Of a stretch of 64,000 nt of DNA, positions 27,245 through 34,639 are shown piece after piece. Under the pieces are notes generated by a model. The model was not told where the DNA came from. It was given only the letters and a program-made list of their open reading frames with translations, and ran no database searches. This DNA comes from Hyphomicrobiales bacterium (lineage in GTDB: Bacteria; Pseudomonadota; Alphaproteobacteria; Rhizobiales; Ancalomicrobiaceae): assembly GCA_021286855.1 (NCBI GenBank), contig JAJTBO010000004.1, positions 111,539 to 175,538 of the forward strand, read 5' to 3'. The position numbers and the translations under genes are program-made. Within the stretch, counting starts at the first letter, position 1. Each line of letters begins with the position of its first letter.

Positions 27245-27823
27245 ATGAGCGCAACCCACCGGTCGCTGCGATGGCGGACCCGTCGTGGCGGCGAGGGCGA
27301 AGACGCGGCGGAGACGCTCGGCCTCGAGCACGTCGATCTGAAGATCACGGACAGCGGGGCGACCGCCGAAGGCGTGATGGTCGCGGGCCGGGGCGAGACC
27401 GCCTTCGGCGCGCGCTGGCGCATGCAGATCGACGCCGACTGGGCGTCGGTGCGCTCGCTGCATCTGACCCGGCTCGGCGGATCGACGTTGGCGCTGCGCC
27501 ACGACGGCTACGGCGTCTGGTCGGATGGCGAAGGCAAGCCGCGCAAGGACTTCGCCGGCCTCACCGACTGTCTCGTCGAAGGCTCGCCGTTCGGGCTGAT
27601 GGCGCTCGTCCGGCGGCTCGGCAAGAAGGCCGAGAAGGCGCAGACGCTGGAGGCGGTCGTCGTCTCCCTGCCCGGCCTGGAGCCCGCCAAGACGCGGGTG
27701 ACGACGAAGCCGATCGACGGCGAGCGTCGCCTCTCGATGACGATCGGCGAGACGACCTTCGAGGTCACGCTCGACGAGGACGGCGCGCCGATCCGCTTCG
27801 GCGCGACGATCGAAGCGATCTGA
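27245..27823 (+). CDS. Putative glycolipid-binding domain protein (DUF1089-like)
   Basis: 192 residues, no signal peptide or membrane segment. Begins LRWRTRRGGEGEDAAETLGLE and holds GVWSDGEGKPRKDFAGLTDCLVEG split over the middle, which resembles the putative glycolipid-binding family (PF06475), usually about 190 residues. The fold in that family is a beta barrel; biochemical role is not known. It lies between infC and rpmI, 48 nt after infC, possibly cotranscribed with it. Confidence 0.7.
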   Translation: MSATHRSLRWRTRRGGEGEDAAETLGLEHVDLKITDSGATAEGVMVAGRGETAFGARWRMQIDADWASVRSLHLTRLGGSTLALRHDGYGVWSDGEGKPRKDFAGLTDCLVEGSPFGLMALVRRLGKKAEKAQTLEAVVVSLPGLEPAKTRVTTKPIDGERRLSMTIGETTFEVTLDEDGAPIRFGATIEAI

Positions 27824-27844
27824 GGCGGCGAACGCCTGGAGGCG

Positions 27845-27873
27845 TTGCATTCTCCGCGGCTTGCGCCTATAAA
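27845..27873 (+). promoter_or_regulatory. Sigma-70-type promoter for rpmI-rplT
   Basis: TTGCAT at 27845-27850, a 17-bp spacer, then TATAAA at 27868-27873, close to consensus in otherwise very GC-rich DNA. It implies a leader of about 170 nt before rpmI. Confidence 0.75.
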
Positions 27874-27970
27874 CCCGCCGTCTTGCGAACCGACCGGCTG
27901 ATCCAAGGGCATGCCGTGGCGGTTCTGAAAGGCTCGAACCCAACAGTCACATTCGGACGCGAGGGTTCAC

Positions 27971-28020
27971 GCGCGGTCTCACCGGCCGCGCGGTCGGCGG
28001 CGCTTCTTTCGGAGCGCCGC
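27971..28020 (+). promoter_or_regulatory. Structured leader of the rpmI-rplT mRNA
   Basis: Two stem-loops can be drawn: GCGCGG/CCGCGC (27971-27976 with 27986-27991) and a 10-bp stem GCGGCGCTTC/GGAGCGCCGC (27997-28006 with 28011-28020, one G-T pair, loop TTTC). The second ends 31 nt before the rpmI start. In other bacteria L20 represses this operon by binding its own leader; a similar element is plausible here but no consensus match was tested. Confidence 0.5.
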
Positions 28021-28051
28021 TCGTTCGCGTCCTCAAACTCGAGAGAGCCAA

Positions 28052-28249
28052 ATGCCCAAGATGAAGACCAAGAGCGGCGCCAAGAAGCGCTTCAAGCTCA
28101 CGGCCACCGGCAAGGTGAAGGTCGCTCAGGCCGGCAAGCGCCACGGCATGATCAAGCGGACGACCAAGTTCGTCCGCAACGCCCGCGGCACCACCGTCCT
28201 CGCGGATTGCGACGCGAAGATCGTCAAGCAGTTCATGCCCTACGCGTGA
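28052..28249 (+). CDS. rpmI: 50S ribosomal protein L35 (bL35)
   Basis: 65 residues, the usual length. [20 protein letters not shown] and the C-terminal [15 protein letters not shown] are characteristic. Cotranscribed with rplT 38 nt downstream. Confidence 0.98.
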   Translation: MPKMKTKSGAKKRFKLTATGKVKVAQAGKRHGMIKRTTKFVRNARGTTVLADCDAKIVKQFMPYA

Positions 28250-28287
28250 ACCGCGCTCTCCAGACCTGAACCGAAGGAAATTTCGCC

Positions 28288-28653
28288 ATGGCTCGTGTCA
28301 AGCGCGGCGTCACCGCTCACGCCAAGCACAAGAAGGTTCTGAAGGCCGCCAAGGGCTACTACGGCCGCCGGAAGAACACCATCCGCACCGCGAAGGCGGC
28401 CGTCGAGAAGGGCATGATCTATGCCTACCGCGACCGCAAGAACAAGAAGCGCAACTTCCGCGCCCTGTGGATCCAGCGCATCAACGCCGGCGTCCGCGCG
28501 GTCGCCGAGACGATGACCTACTCGCGCTTCATCGACGGCCTCAACAAGGCCGGCATCGAGGTGGACCGCAAGGTCCTCTCCGACCTCGCCATCACCCAGC
28601 CGGAGGCCTTCAAGGCCCTGGTGGAGAAGGCCGAGGCCGCGCTCGCCGCCTGA
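28288..28653 (+). CDS. rplT: 50S ribosomal protein L20 (bL20)
   Basis: 121 residues. [32 protein letters not shown] and [14 protein letters not shown] identify bL20, which organises 23S rRNA early in 50S assembly and in many bacteria controls its own operon. GAAGG lies 8-12 nt before the ATG. A strong terminator follows. Confidence 0.98.
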   Translation: MARVKRGVTAHAKHKKVLKAAKGYYGRRKNTIRTAKAAVEKGMIYAYRDRKNKKRNFRALWIQRINAGVRAVAETMTYSRFIDGLNKAGIEVDRKVLSDLAITQPEAFKALVEKAEAALAA

Positions 28654-28678
28654 TCCGGCGACGTGTGAGCATCGTTCG

Positions 28679-28713
28679 AGAGCCCCGCACGGGAGACCGC
28701 GCGGGGCTCTTTC
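28679..28713 (+). terminator. Rho-independent terminator of rpmI-rplT
   Basis: AGAGCCCCGC at 28679-28688 pairs with GCGGGGCTCT at 28701-28710 around a 12-nt loop, followed by TTC. Confidence 0.85.
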
Positions 28714-28798
28714 GCATTTCCGGCCTCCTCCTCTTGCCGCGGCGCGAGCGGCGTCGCATGAGTGGCGGACCTGACCGAGAAGAGGCCGCGCGTCGCCG

Positions 28799-30661
28799 AT
28801 GAAATACCGTCCCGACATCGACGGGCTGAGAGCCGTCGCGGTGATCCCGATCGTGCTCTATCACGCCGGCGTCTCCCAGATTTCCGGCGGCTTCATCGGC
28901 GTCGACGTGTTCTTCGTCATCTCCGGTTACCTGATCACCTCGATCCTGATCGGCGACGTCGCGGCGGGACGGTTCTCGATCGTCGGGTTCTGGGGGCGGC
29001 GCATCGTGCGCATCTTCCCCGCTCTCTTCGCGATGCTCGCCGCCGTCCTGGTCTTCGGCGCGGCGACGCTGTTTCCCGGCGATCTCCGATCGCTCGCGAA
29101 GAGCGCGGCGGCGGCCGCCGCCTTCGTCTCGAACGTCTGGTTCGAGTTCACCACCGGCTATTTCGGCCAGACGGCCGAGACGATGCCGCTCCTGCACACC
29201 TGGTCGCTCGGCGTCGAAGATCAGTTCTACATCGTCCACCCGCTGCTGATCGCCGCCGTCCATCGGTTCGCGCCGGCGCGGTTGAAGCCGATCCTCGTCG
29301 GCACGGCGCTCGTGTCGCTGGCGCTCGGCTTCTACCTGTCGGTCGAAATGCCGGTGCACGGCTTCTACGGCCTGCCCGGGCGGATCTGGGAGCTCGGGCT
29401 CGGCGCGCTGGTCGCGGCGGGCGCGACGCCGCGGCTCATGACGAAGCGGGCGCGCGATCTCGCCTCGCTCGCCGGTCTCGGCCTGATCGGGCTCGCCCTC
29501 GTCCTGGTGCGTCCGACGAGCCTCTTTCCGGTTCCCTGGGCGCTCCTGCCGGCGGTCGGCGCGGCGCTGCTCCTCGCCTATGGCGAAGGGGCGGTCACGA
29601 CGCGGTTGCTCTCGACCGCGACGCTGCGCTTCGTCGGCGCGATCTCCTATTCGCTCTATCTGTGGCACTGGCCGATCATCACCTTCTGGCGGCTGCGCTT
29701 CGACATGAAGCTCGCCCCGAGCGACACCGCCGCCGTGGTGGCGTTGTCCCTGGCGGCGGCTTGGCTCTCACATCGCTTCGTCGAGCGGCCGGCGATCTCC
29801 GCCTTCCGCTCGGGCCGGCCCGGCCGACTTGTCGTCGCCGGGCTCGCCGGCGTCGGCGCGATCTCGCTCGCCGCCTTCGTCGCCGCGATCGGGGCCGATC
29901 ATTGGCGCGCCTATCCGCCTGATGTGCTGAAGGTCGCCGGCTATTCTCGCTACGAGGGCACGCCGGAGCATCGCTCGCAGTTTCTCGACGGCACCTGTTT
30001 CGTCAGCCTCGGCGAGGTCTATCAGCGCAAGGCCTGTCTGCCGGTCTCGACCGAGAAGCCGAACCTGCTGGTCTTCGGCGACAGCCACGCGGCGCAATAT
30101 TGGCTGGCGCTGAAGGAGCGCTTCCCGACCTGGAACGTGATGCAGGCGACCGGCGCGGCCTGCCGGCCGATGCACGGGGTCTCGACCGAGGGCCACTGCA
30201 ACGACTTCGTGCCCTACATTCTCGACGACTTCCTGGCGAAGACCAGGATCGACGCGGTGATCCTGGCGGGGCGCTGGCTCGACGGCGAGGACGCGATCCT
30301 CGAGGGCACGATCCGAACGCTGAAAGATCGCGGCCTCCACGTCACCGTGATCGGGCCGGTGGTCGAATACGAGGGCGAGTTCCCGGCGATCCTGGCGGAT
30401 GCGATGATGCGCGGCGACGCGGATCTGGCGGCGCGCAAGCGACTGATGGAGCGCCTGACGCGCGACCGCCAGATGGCCCCGATGGTGAAGGCGACCGGCG
30501 CGACCTGGGTCTCGGCCTGGGACGCCGAATGTCCGGAGGGCAAGTGCCGGCTGTTCGACACGGACGGCGGTCCGATGCACTTCGACTACGGCCACGTCAC
30601 GCTCTCGGCGGCGCGGCTGTTGATGCAGGCCGTGCCGGAGCCGCGGCAACTAAATAGATAA
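28799..30661 (+). CDS. OafA/YrhL-type acyltransferase with C-terminal SGNH domain
   Basis: 620 residues. The N-terminal 360 residues are an acyltransferase-3 membrane domain with about 10 segments: YRPDIDGLRAVAV, GFIGVDVFFVISGYLI, LLHTWSLGVEDQFY and YSLYLWHWPI are its signatures. A periplasmic SGNH domain follows, with GDSH (Ser429) and a late HFDYGHVT supplying the catalytic His. These proteins O-acetylate lipopolysaccharide or exopolysaccharide. The last codons (QLNR then TAA) lie in the AT-rich segment that begins near 30648, so the native C terminus may have been altered when that DNA arrived. Independent transcription is likely because a terminator precedes it. Confidence 0.9.
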   Translation: MKYRPDIDGLRAVAVIPIVLYHAGVSQISGGFIGVDVFFVISGYLITSILIGDVAAGRFSIVGFWGRRIVRIFPALFAMLAAVLVFGAATLFPGDLRSLAKSAAAAAAFVSNVWFEFTTGYFGQTAETMPLLHTWSLGVEDQFYIVHPLLIAAVHRFAPARLKPILVGTALVSLALGFYLSVEMPVHGFYGLPGRIWELGLGALVAAGATPRLMTKRARDLASLAGLGLIGLALVLVRPTSLFPVPWALLPAVGAALLLAYGEGAVTTRLLSTATLRFVGAISYSLYLWHWPIITFWRLRFDMKLAPSDTAAVVALSLAAAWLSHRFVERPAISAFRSGRPGRLVVAGLAGVGAISLAAFVAAIGADHWRAYPPDVLKVAGYSRYEGTPEHRSQFLDGTCFVSLGEVYQRKACLPVSTEKPNLLVFGDSHAAQYWLALKERFPTWNVMQATGAACRPMHGVSTEGHCNDFVPYILDDFLAKTRIDAVILAGRWLDGEDAILEGTIRTLKDRGLHVTVIGPVVEYEGEFPAILADAMMRGDADLAARKRLMERLTRDRQMAPMVKATGATWVSAWDAECPEGKCRLFDTDGGPMHFDYGHVTLSAARLLMQAVPEPRQLNR

Positions 30662-30671
30662 ATTAAACTCA

Positions 30672-31319
30672 TTACTCAATAAAATATTTCATTCCCTTCT
30701 TAATTCCCTTTGTCTGAAATTCAGTCCCAACAAGAGGTCGAATAACAACTTTCGCAAGATCGGTTGATATACCAAGAGCCTTTGCTATATCAGCAACACC
30801 AAGCCCACTTTCGCCAGCTTGCGACACTATCTCGATAGCATTTTGTCTCAATTTATCTACCTGATTTTCTGTATCGTTCGCATACGAAATAGGTATTTCC
30901 TGTCCTATCAGTATCTCAAGCGCGTTCTTAAGTTCGAAGTATGAAGAATACTGCATTCTATCGATGCCGCGCAGATCCGATGGAACCTCATTAATTTCCG
31001 TCTTTGAAGGATCAAACGCAATGAATGCTCGCTCCCCCATACCCATAGCAAGCCCCAACTCAAGTGTTACATTCGAATTCCACCCAGTAATATCATATAT
31101 ACCAAATTTTGAGGTTTCTATTAGGTTCTGTATTTTTTGTAGGATATGTAAATCTGATATTTTTGCATCTGCAAAGACAAATTCTACGCCAAATGTTTTG
31201 GCAACATCATTATATGGCCGCCTGTAATCATTCTTATCATAAATTTTATAAGGGTACGCCACAAATATCTGGCGCGGATTTTTTCTTAAAGTCTGCAACG
31301 GTGTTGCTTGACTATTCAT
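30672..31319 (-). CDS. TIR-like / nucleoside-deoxyribosyltransferase-like domain protein with C-terminal HTH
   Basis: 215 residues from ATG 31319; starts at 31331 and further upstream are possible. The N-terminal domain (about 12-140) has RQIFVAYPYKIYDKNDYR, FVFADAKISD, then FGIYDITGWNSNVTLELGLA and later EVPSDLRGIDRMQYSSY. This D-[IL]-T-x-x-N-x-N-V-x-x-E-L-G-x-A pattern occurs in TIR-like and deoxyribosyltransferase-like proteins, with the Glu in ELG as the probable catalytic residue. The C-terminal part (about 155-215) reads as a winged helix (GVADIAKALGISTDLAKVVI). Base composition is strikingly AT-rich against GC-rich neighbours, a clear sign of horizontal transfer. Such proteins often act as NAD or nucleotide hydrolases in phage defence; here that is inference. 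Confidence 0.7.
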   Translation of the reverse strand: MNSQATPLQTLRKNPRQIFVAYPYKIYDKNDYRRPYNDVAKTFGVEFVFADAKISDLHILQKIQNLIETSKFGIYDITGWNSNVTLELGLAMGMGERAFIAFDPSKTEINEVPSDLRGIDRMQYSSYFELKNALEILIGQEIPISYANDTENQVDKLRQNAIEIVSQAGESGLGVADIAKALGISTDLAKVVIRPLVGTEFQTKGIKKGMKYFIE

Positions 31320-31398
31320 ATTGACCGCCATCCAGAAGTAATACATCCGCGCTAAAAGCGATTGTATATAGCACACACAGCTTTAAATGTTCAATTTC

Positions 31399-34300
31399 TC
31401 AGTGCGCCTCGTCCCAGTTGGCGGCGGCGCGGGCGTCGACGACGAGGGGGACGCGCAGACGCACCGCCGGCTCGGCGGCGCCCTCCATCACCCGCTTGAC
31501 CACGGCGATCGTCGCCTCGACCTCCGCTTCCGGCACCTCGAAGATGAGTTCGTCATGCACTTGGAGGAGCATGCGGGCGGCGAGCTTCGCCTCGTCGAGC
31601 GCCGCTTCCATGCGGATCATGGCGCGACGGATGACGTCGGCGGCGGAGCCCTGGATCGGCGCGTTGATCGCGGCGCGTTCGTTGAAGGCGCGCACCGCGG
31701 CGTTCTTGTCGGCGATGCCGGGATAGTGGGCGCGGCGGCCGAAGATCGTCTCGACGTATCCGTTGTCGCGGGCCTGACGCTTGGCCCAGTCCATGTAGGC
31801 GCGAATGCCGGGGAAGCGCTCGAAATACTTGTCGATATAGGCCGAGGCCTCGGAGCGGGCGATGCCGAGCTGATTGGCGAGGCCGAAGGCGGAGATGCCG
31901 TAGATGATGCCGAAGTTGATCGCCTTGGCGCGGCGGCGGACCATCGGGTCCATGCCGGCGATCGGCACGCCGAACATCTCGGAGGCCGTCATCGCGTGGA
32001 TGTCGACGCCGTCGGCGAACGCCTGCCGCAGGTTCGGCACCTCGGCGACATGGGCGAGAACGCGCAGCTCGATCTGGCTGTAGTCGGCCGAGATCAGCAT
32101 GTGACCGGGGGTGGCGACGAAGGCGCGGCGGATCTTGCGGCCCTCCTCGGTGCGAACCGGGATGTTCTGCACGTTCGGCTCGGAGGAGGAGAGCCGGCCG
32201 GTCGTCGTCGCGGCGAGGGAGAAGGAGGTGTGGACGCGCTTGGTCGTCGGGTTCTCGAAGCCGGGCAGCGCGTCGGTGTAGGTCGACTTGAGCTTGGCGA
32301 TCTGCCGCCAGTCGAGCACCTTGCGCGGCAACTCGTGACCCTGCGCGGCGAGATCCTCGAGCACGTCGGCGCCGGTCGCCCAGGCGCCGGTCGCGGTCTT
32401 CTTCGGCGCGGGCAGGCCCATCTTGCCGAACAGGATCTCACCGAGCTGCTTCGGGCTCGCGACGTTGAAGGGCTCGCCGGCCAGCGCCTCGATCTCGGCC
32501 TCGAGCGCCGCCATGCCTTGCGCAAAGTCGCCGGAGAGGCGGGCGAGCATCTGCCGATCGATGGCGATGCCGGCGCGCTCCATCGCGACGATGACGGGGA
32601 CGAGCGGGCGTTCCAGCGTCTCGTAGACGGTGGCGAGCCCTTCCGCCGCGAGGCGCGGCTTCAGCAACCGCCACAGGCGCAGCGTCACGTCGGCGTCCTC
32701 GGCCGCGTAGGCCGTCGCCTTGTCGATCGGCACCCGGTCGAAGGTCACCGCCGACTTGCCGGAGCCGGCGACCTCCTTGAAGGGGATCGGTTTGTGCCCC
32801 AGCCAGCGCTCCGACAGCTCGTCCATGCCGTGGCCGCCACGGCCGGCGTCGAGGGCGTAGGAGATCAGCATCGTGTCGTCGAAGTTGCGGATCTCGAGGC
32901 CGTAGTTGGCCACGACGAGGGCGTCGTATTTGATGTTCTGGCCGATCTTGAGGACGCTCGCGTCGGCGAGGAGCGTTCCGAGCGCGGCGAGCGCGGCGCG
33001 GATCTCGATCTGGCCGGGCGCGAGGCCGTCGTCGAACAGGCCGCCGTCGCCGGAGCGATGGGCGAGCGGCACGTAGCAGGCCCGGCCGGGCTCGAGCGCC
33101 AGCGAAAAGCCGACGATCTCAGCGCGCATGGCGTCGAGCGAGGTGGTCTCGGTGTCGAAGGCGACGAGGCCGCGCTCGCGCGCTTGCGTGATCCATTCCT
33201 CGAGACGCGCCAGCGTGGCGACGGTTTCATAAGCCGTCGTATCGATGGGCCCATGGGCGGCGGCCGCGCGAGACGCGGCGAGAGCGGCGGGGGTGCCGAC
33301 GAGGGAGGCGGGACCGGGGCCCTCGAGCCCCCCCTCTCTGTCCCTCCCCCTCGAGGGGGGAGGGAACGAAGGAGGCGACGCCTCGCCGCTCGCGCCCCCT
33401 CCCCCCTCGAGGGGGAGGGTTGGGGTGGGGGGCCCGCCGACCTGCGACGCCCCCGCGGCCGAGGCCGGCGGCCAATGGGTGAAGGGAACTGTGGCCGGGT
33501 CGATCGCCTCCGCCACCGCGCCGGTCGCCTCCGCCACACGGCGGGTCAGCGAACCGAACTCCATCGCCTTCAAGAAGGCGACGAGGCGCGGCCCGTCGAT
33601 CTCGGCGACGGCGAGATCCTCGATCGGCGTGTCGACCGGCACGTCGCGGGCGAGCGTCACCAGCTTCAGCGAGAGCCGCGCGGCGTCCGCATGATCGATC
33701 AGCGACTGGCGACGCTTCGGCTGCTTGATCTCGCCGGCGCGGGAAAGCAGCGTCTCCAGGTCGCCGTAGTCGTTGACGAGGCTCGCCGCCGTCTTGATGC
33801 CGATGCCGGGGACGCCGGGAACGTTGTCGACGGGATCGCCGGCGAGCGCCTGGACGTCGACCACCTTGTCGGGCGAGACGCCGAACTTCTCGAAGACCTC
33901 CGTCTCGCCGATGCGCTTGTCCTTCATCGTGTCGAGCATGACGACGCCCGGCTCGATCAGCTGCATCAGGTCCTTGTCGGAGGCGACGATGGTGACGTCG
34001 GCGCCGGCCGCGCGGGCCTGCGTCACATAGGTCGCGATGAGGTCGTCGGCTTCGAAGCCCTTCTGCTCGACGCAGGCGACGTTGAAGGCGCGGGTCGCCT
34101 CGCGGATCAGGCCGAACTGCGGCCGGAGATCCTCCGGCACTTCGGGGCGATGGGCCTTGTAGAGATCGTAGATCTCGTTGCGGAAGGTGTCGCCGGAGGC
34201 GTCGAAGATCACGGCGAGGTGGGTCGGCTCGACCCCGGCGGACGACTTCTTCGCCTCTTTGAGGAGGCGGAAGAGCATGTTGCAGAAGCCGGAGACCGCG

Positions 34301-34446
34301 CCGACCGGCAGTCCGTCCGACTTGCGCGTCAGGGGCGGCAGGGCGTGATAGGCGCGGAAGATGTAGGACGAGCCGTCGACCAGGAAGAGGTGGTCGCCGG
34401 ATCCGATCGGGCGCGCCTGGGCGCCATTGGGGAGCTGCGTGTTCAT
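31399..34446 (-). CDS. polA: DNA polymerase I
   Basis: 1,015 residues. Order: 5'-3' exonuclease (about 15-300, LVDGSSYIFRAYHALPP and GDPVDNVPGVPGIG), linker, 3'-5' exonuclease (about 415-600, with FDTETTSLD, so proofreading residues are retained) and polymerase (about 610-1015, with SADYSQIELRVLAH and LLQVHDELIFEVPE). It fills gaps in repair and removes RNA primers. The linker at about residues 338-374 is encoded by two inverted copies of a palindromic repeat, which makes the protein longer than E. coli Pol I (928). Start ATG 34446 gives the standard N terminus. Confidence 0.97.
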   Translation of the reverse strand: MNTQLPNGAQARPIGSGDHLFLVDGSSYIFRAYHALPPLTRKSDGLPVGAVSGFCNMLFRLLKEAKKSSAGVEPTHLAVIFDASGDTFRNEIYDLYKAHRPEVPEDLRPQFGLIREATRAFNVACVEQKGFEADDLIATYVTQARAAGADVTIVASDKDLMQLIEPGVVMLDTMKDKRIGETEVFEKFGVSPDKVVDVQALAGDPVDNVPGVPGIGIKTAASLVNDYGDLETLLSRAGEIKQPKRRQSLIDHADAARLSLKLVTLARDVPVDTPIEDLAVAEIDGPRLVAFLKAMEFGSLTRRVAEATGAVAEAIDPATVPFTHWPPASAAGASQVGGPPTPTLPLEGGGGASGEASPPSFPPPSRGRDREGGLEGPGPASLVGTPAALAASRAAAAHGPIDTTAYETVATLARLEEWITQARERGLVAFDTETTSLDAMRAEIVGFSLALEPGRACYVPLAHRSGDGGLFDDGLAPGQIEIRAALAALGTLLADASVLKIGQNIKYDALVVANYGLEIRNFDDTMLISYALDAGRGGHGMDELSERWLGHKPIPFKEVAGSGKSAVTFDRVPIDKATAYAAEDADVTLRLWRLLKPRLAAEGLATVYETLERPLVPVIVAMERAGIAIDRQMLARLSGDFAQGMAALEAEIEALAGEPFNVASPKQLGEILFGKMGLPAPKKTATGAWATGADVLEDLAAQGHELPRKVLDWRQIAKLKSTYTDALPGFENPTTKRVHTSFSLAATTTGRLSSSEPNVQNIPVRTEEGRKIRRAFVATPGHMLISADYSQIELRVLAHVAEVPNLRQAFADGVDIHAMTASEMFGVPIAGMDPMVRRRAKAINFGIIYGISAFGLANQLGIARSEASAYIDKYFERFPGIRAYMDWAKRQARDNGYVETIFGRRAHYPGIADKNAAVRAFNERAAINAPIQGSAADVIRRAMIRMEAALDEAKLAARMLLQVHDELIFEVPEAEVEATIAVVKRVMEGAAEPAVRLRVPLVVDARAAANWDEAH
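33327..33436. repeat. Inverted pair of CTCGAG-centred palindromic repeats inside polA
   Basis: Copy A (33327-33367) contains CCCTCCCCCTCGAGGGGGGA and copy B (33391-33436) contains CTCCCCCCTCGAGGGGGAGG in the opposite orientation. Each has a near-perfect palindromic core around CTCGAG with an asymmetric arm (CCCCCCCTCTCTGT in A, TTGGGGTGGGGGG in B). The pair is read in frame as Pro/Gly/Arg-rich linker (LPLEGGG and PPSRGRDREGG). The same element pair recurs at 37110-37275. Confidence 0.85.
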
Positions 34447-34590
34447 GGGGCCGCATGGTAGCCGGCCCGGCCCCGGGGACAAGCCGAGATCGGCGTCGTC
34501 CCCGGTTCCGTGGCCATGAAGACGCATCGGGTCGGGAGCTCGGGCCGGCGGGACTTCGGTGCGCGATGCTTCGGCACCCCGGAGAACGAC

Positions 34591-34615
34591 GAAACGGCGC
34601 GAGACGCGCCGTTTC
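34591..34615. terminator. Bidirectional stem-loop between pheT and polA
   Basis: GAAACGGCGC at 34591-34600 pairs perfectly with GCGCCGTTTC at 34606-34615 around a 5-nt loop. It lies 25 nt past the pheT stop, on the leftward transcript, and is the likely end of the pheS-pheT operon. The T-run is short. Confidence 0.65.
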
Positions 34616-34639
34616 GAAATCTCGTCGATCGCGAGCGGA

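Noticed and set aside
31387..34461. Long rightward open frame (about 1,000 codons) opposite polA
   Set aside because: It mirrors polA in the antisense frame, is low-complexity Gly/Arg/Val/Asp-rich and has no recognisable domain. Such shadow frames are expected in very GC-rich DNA.
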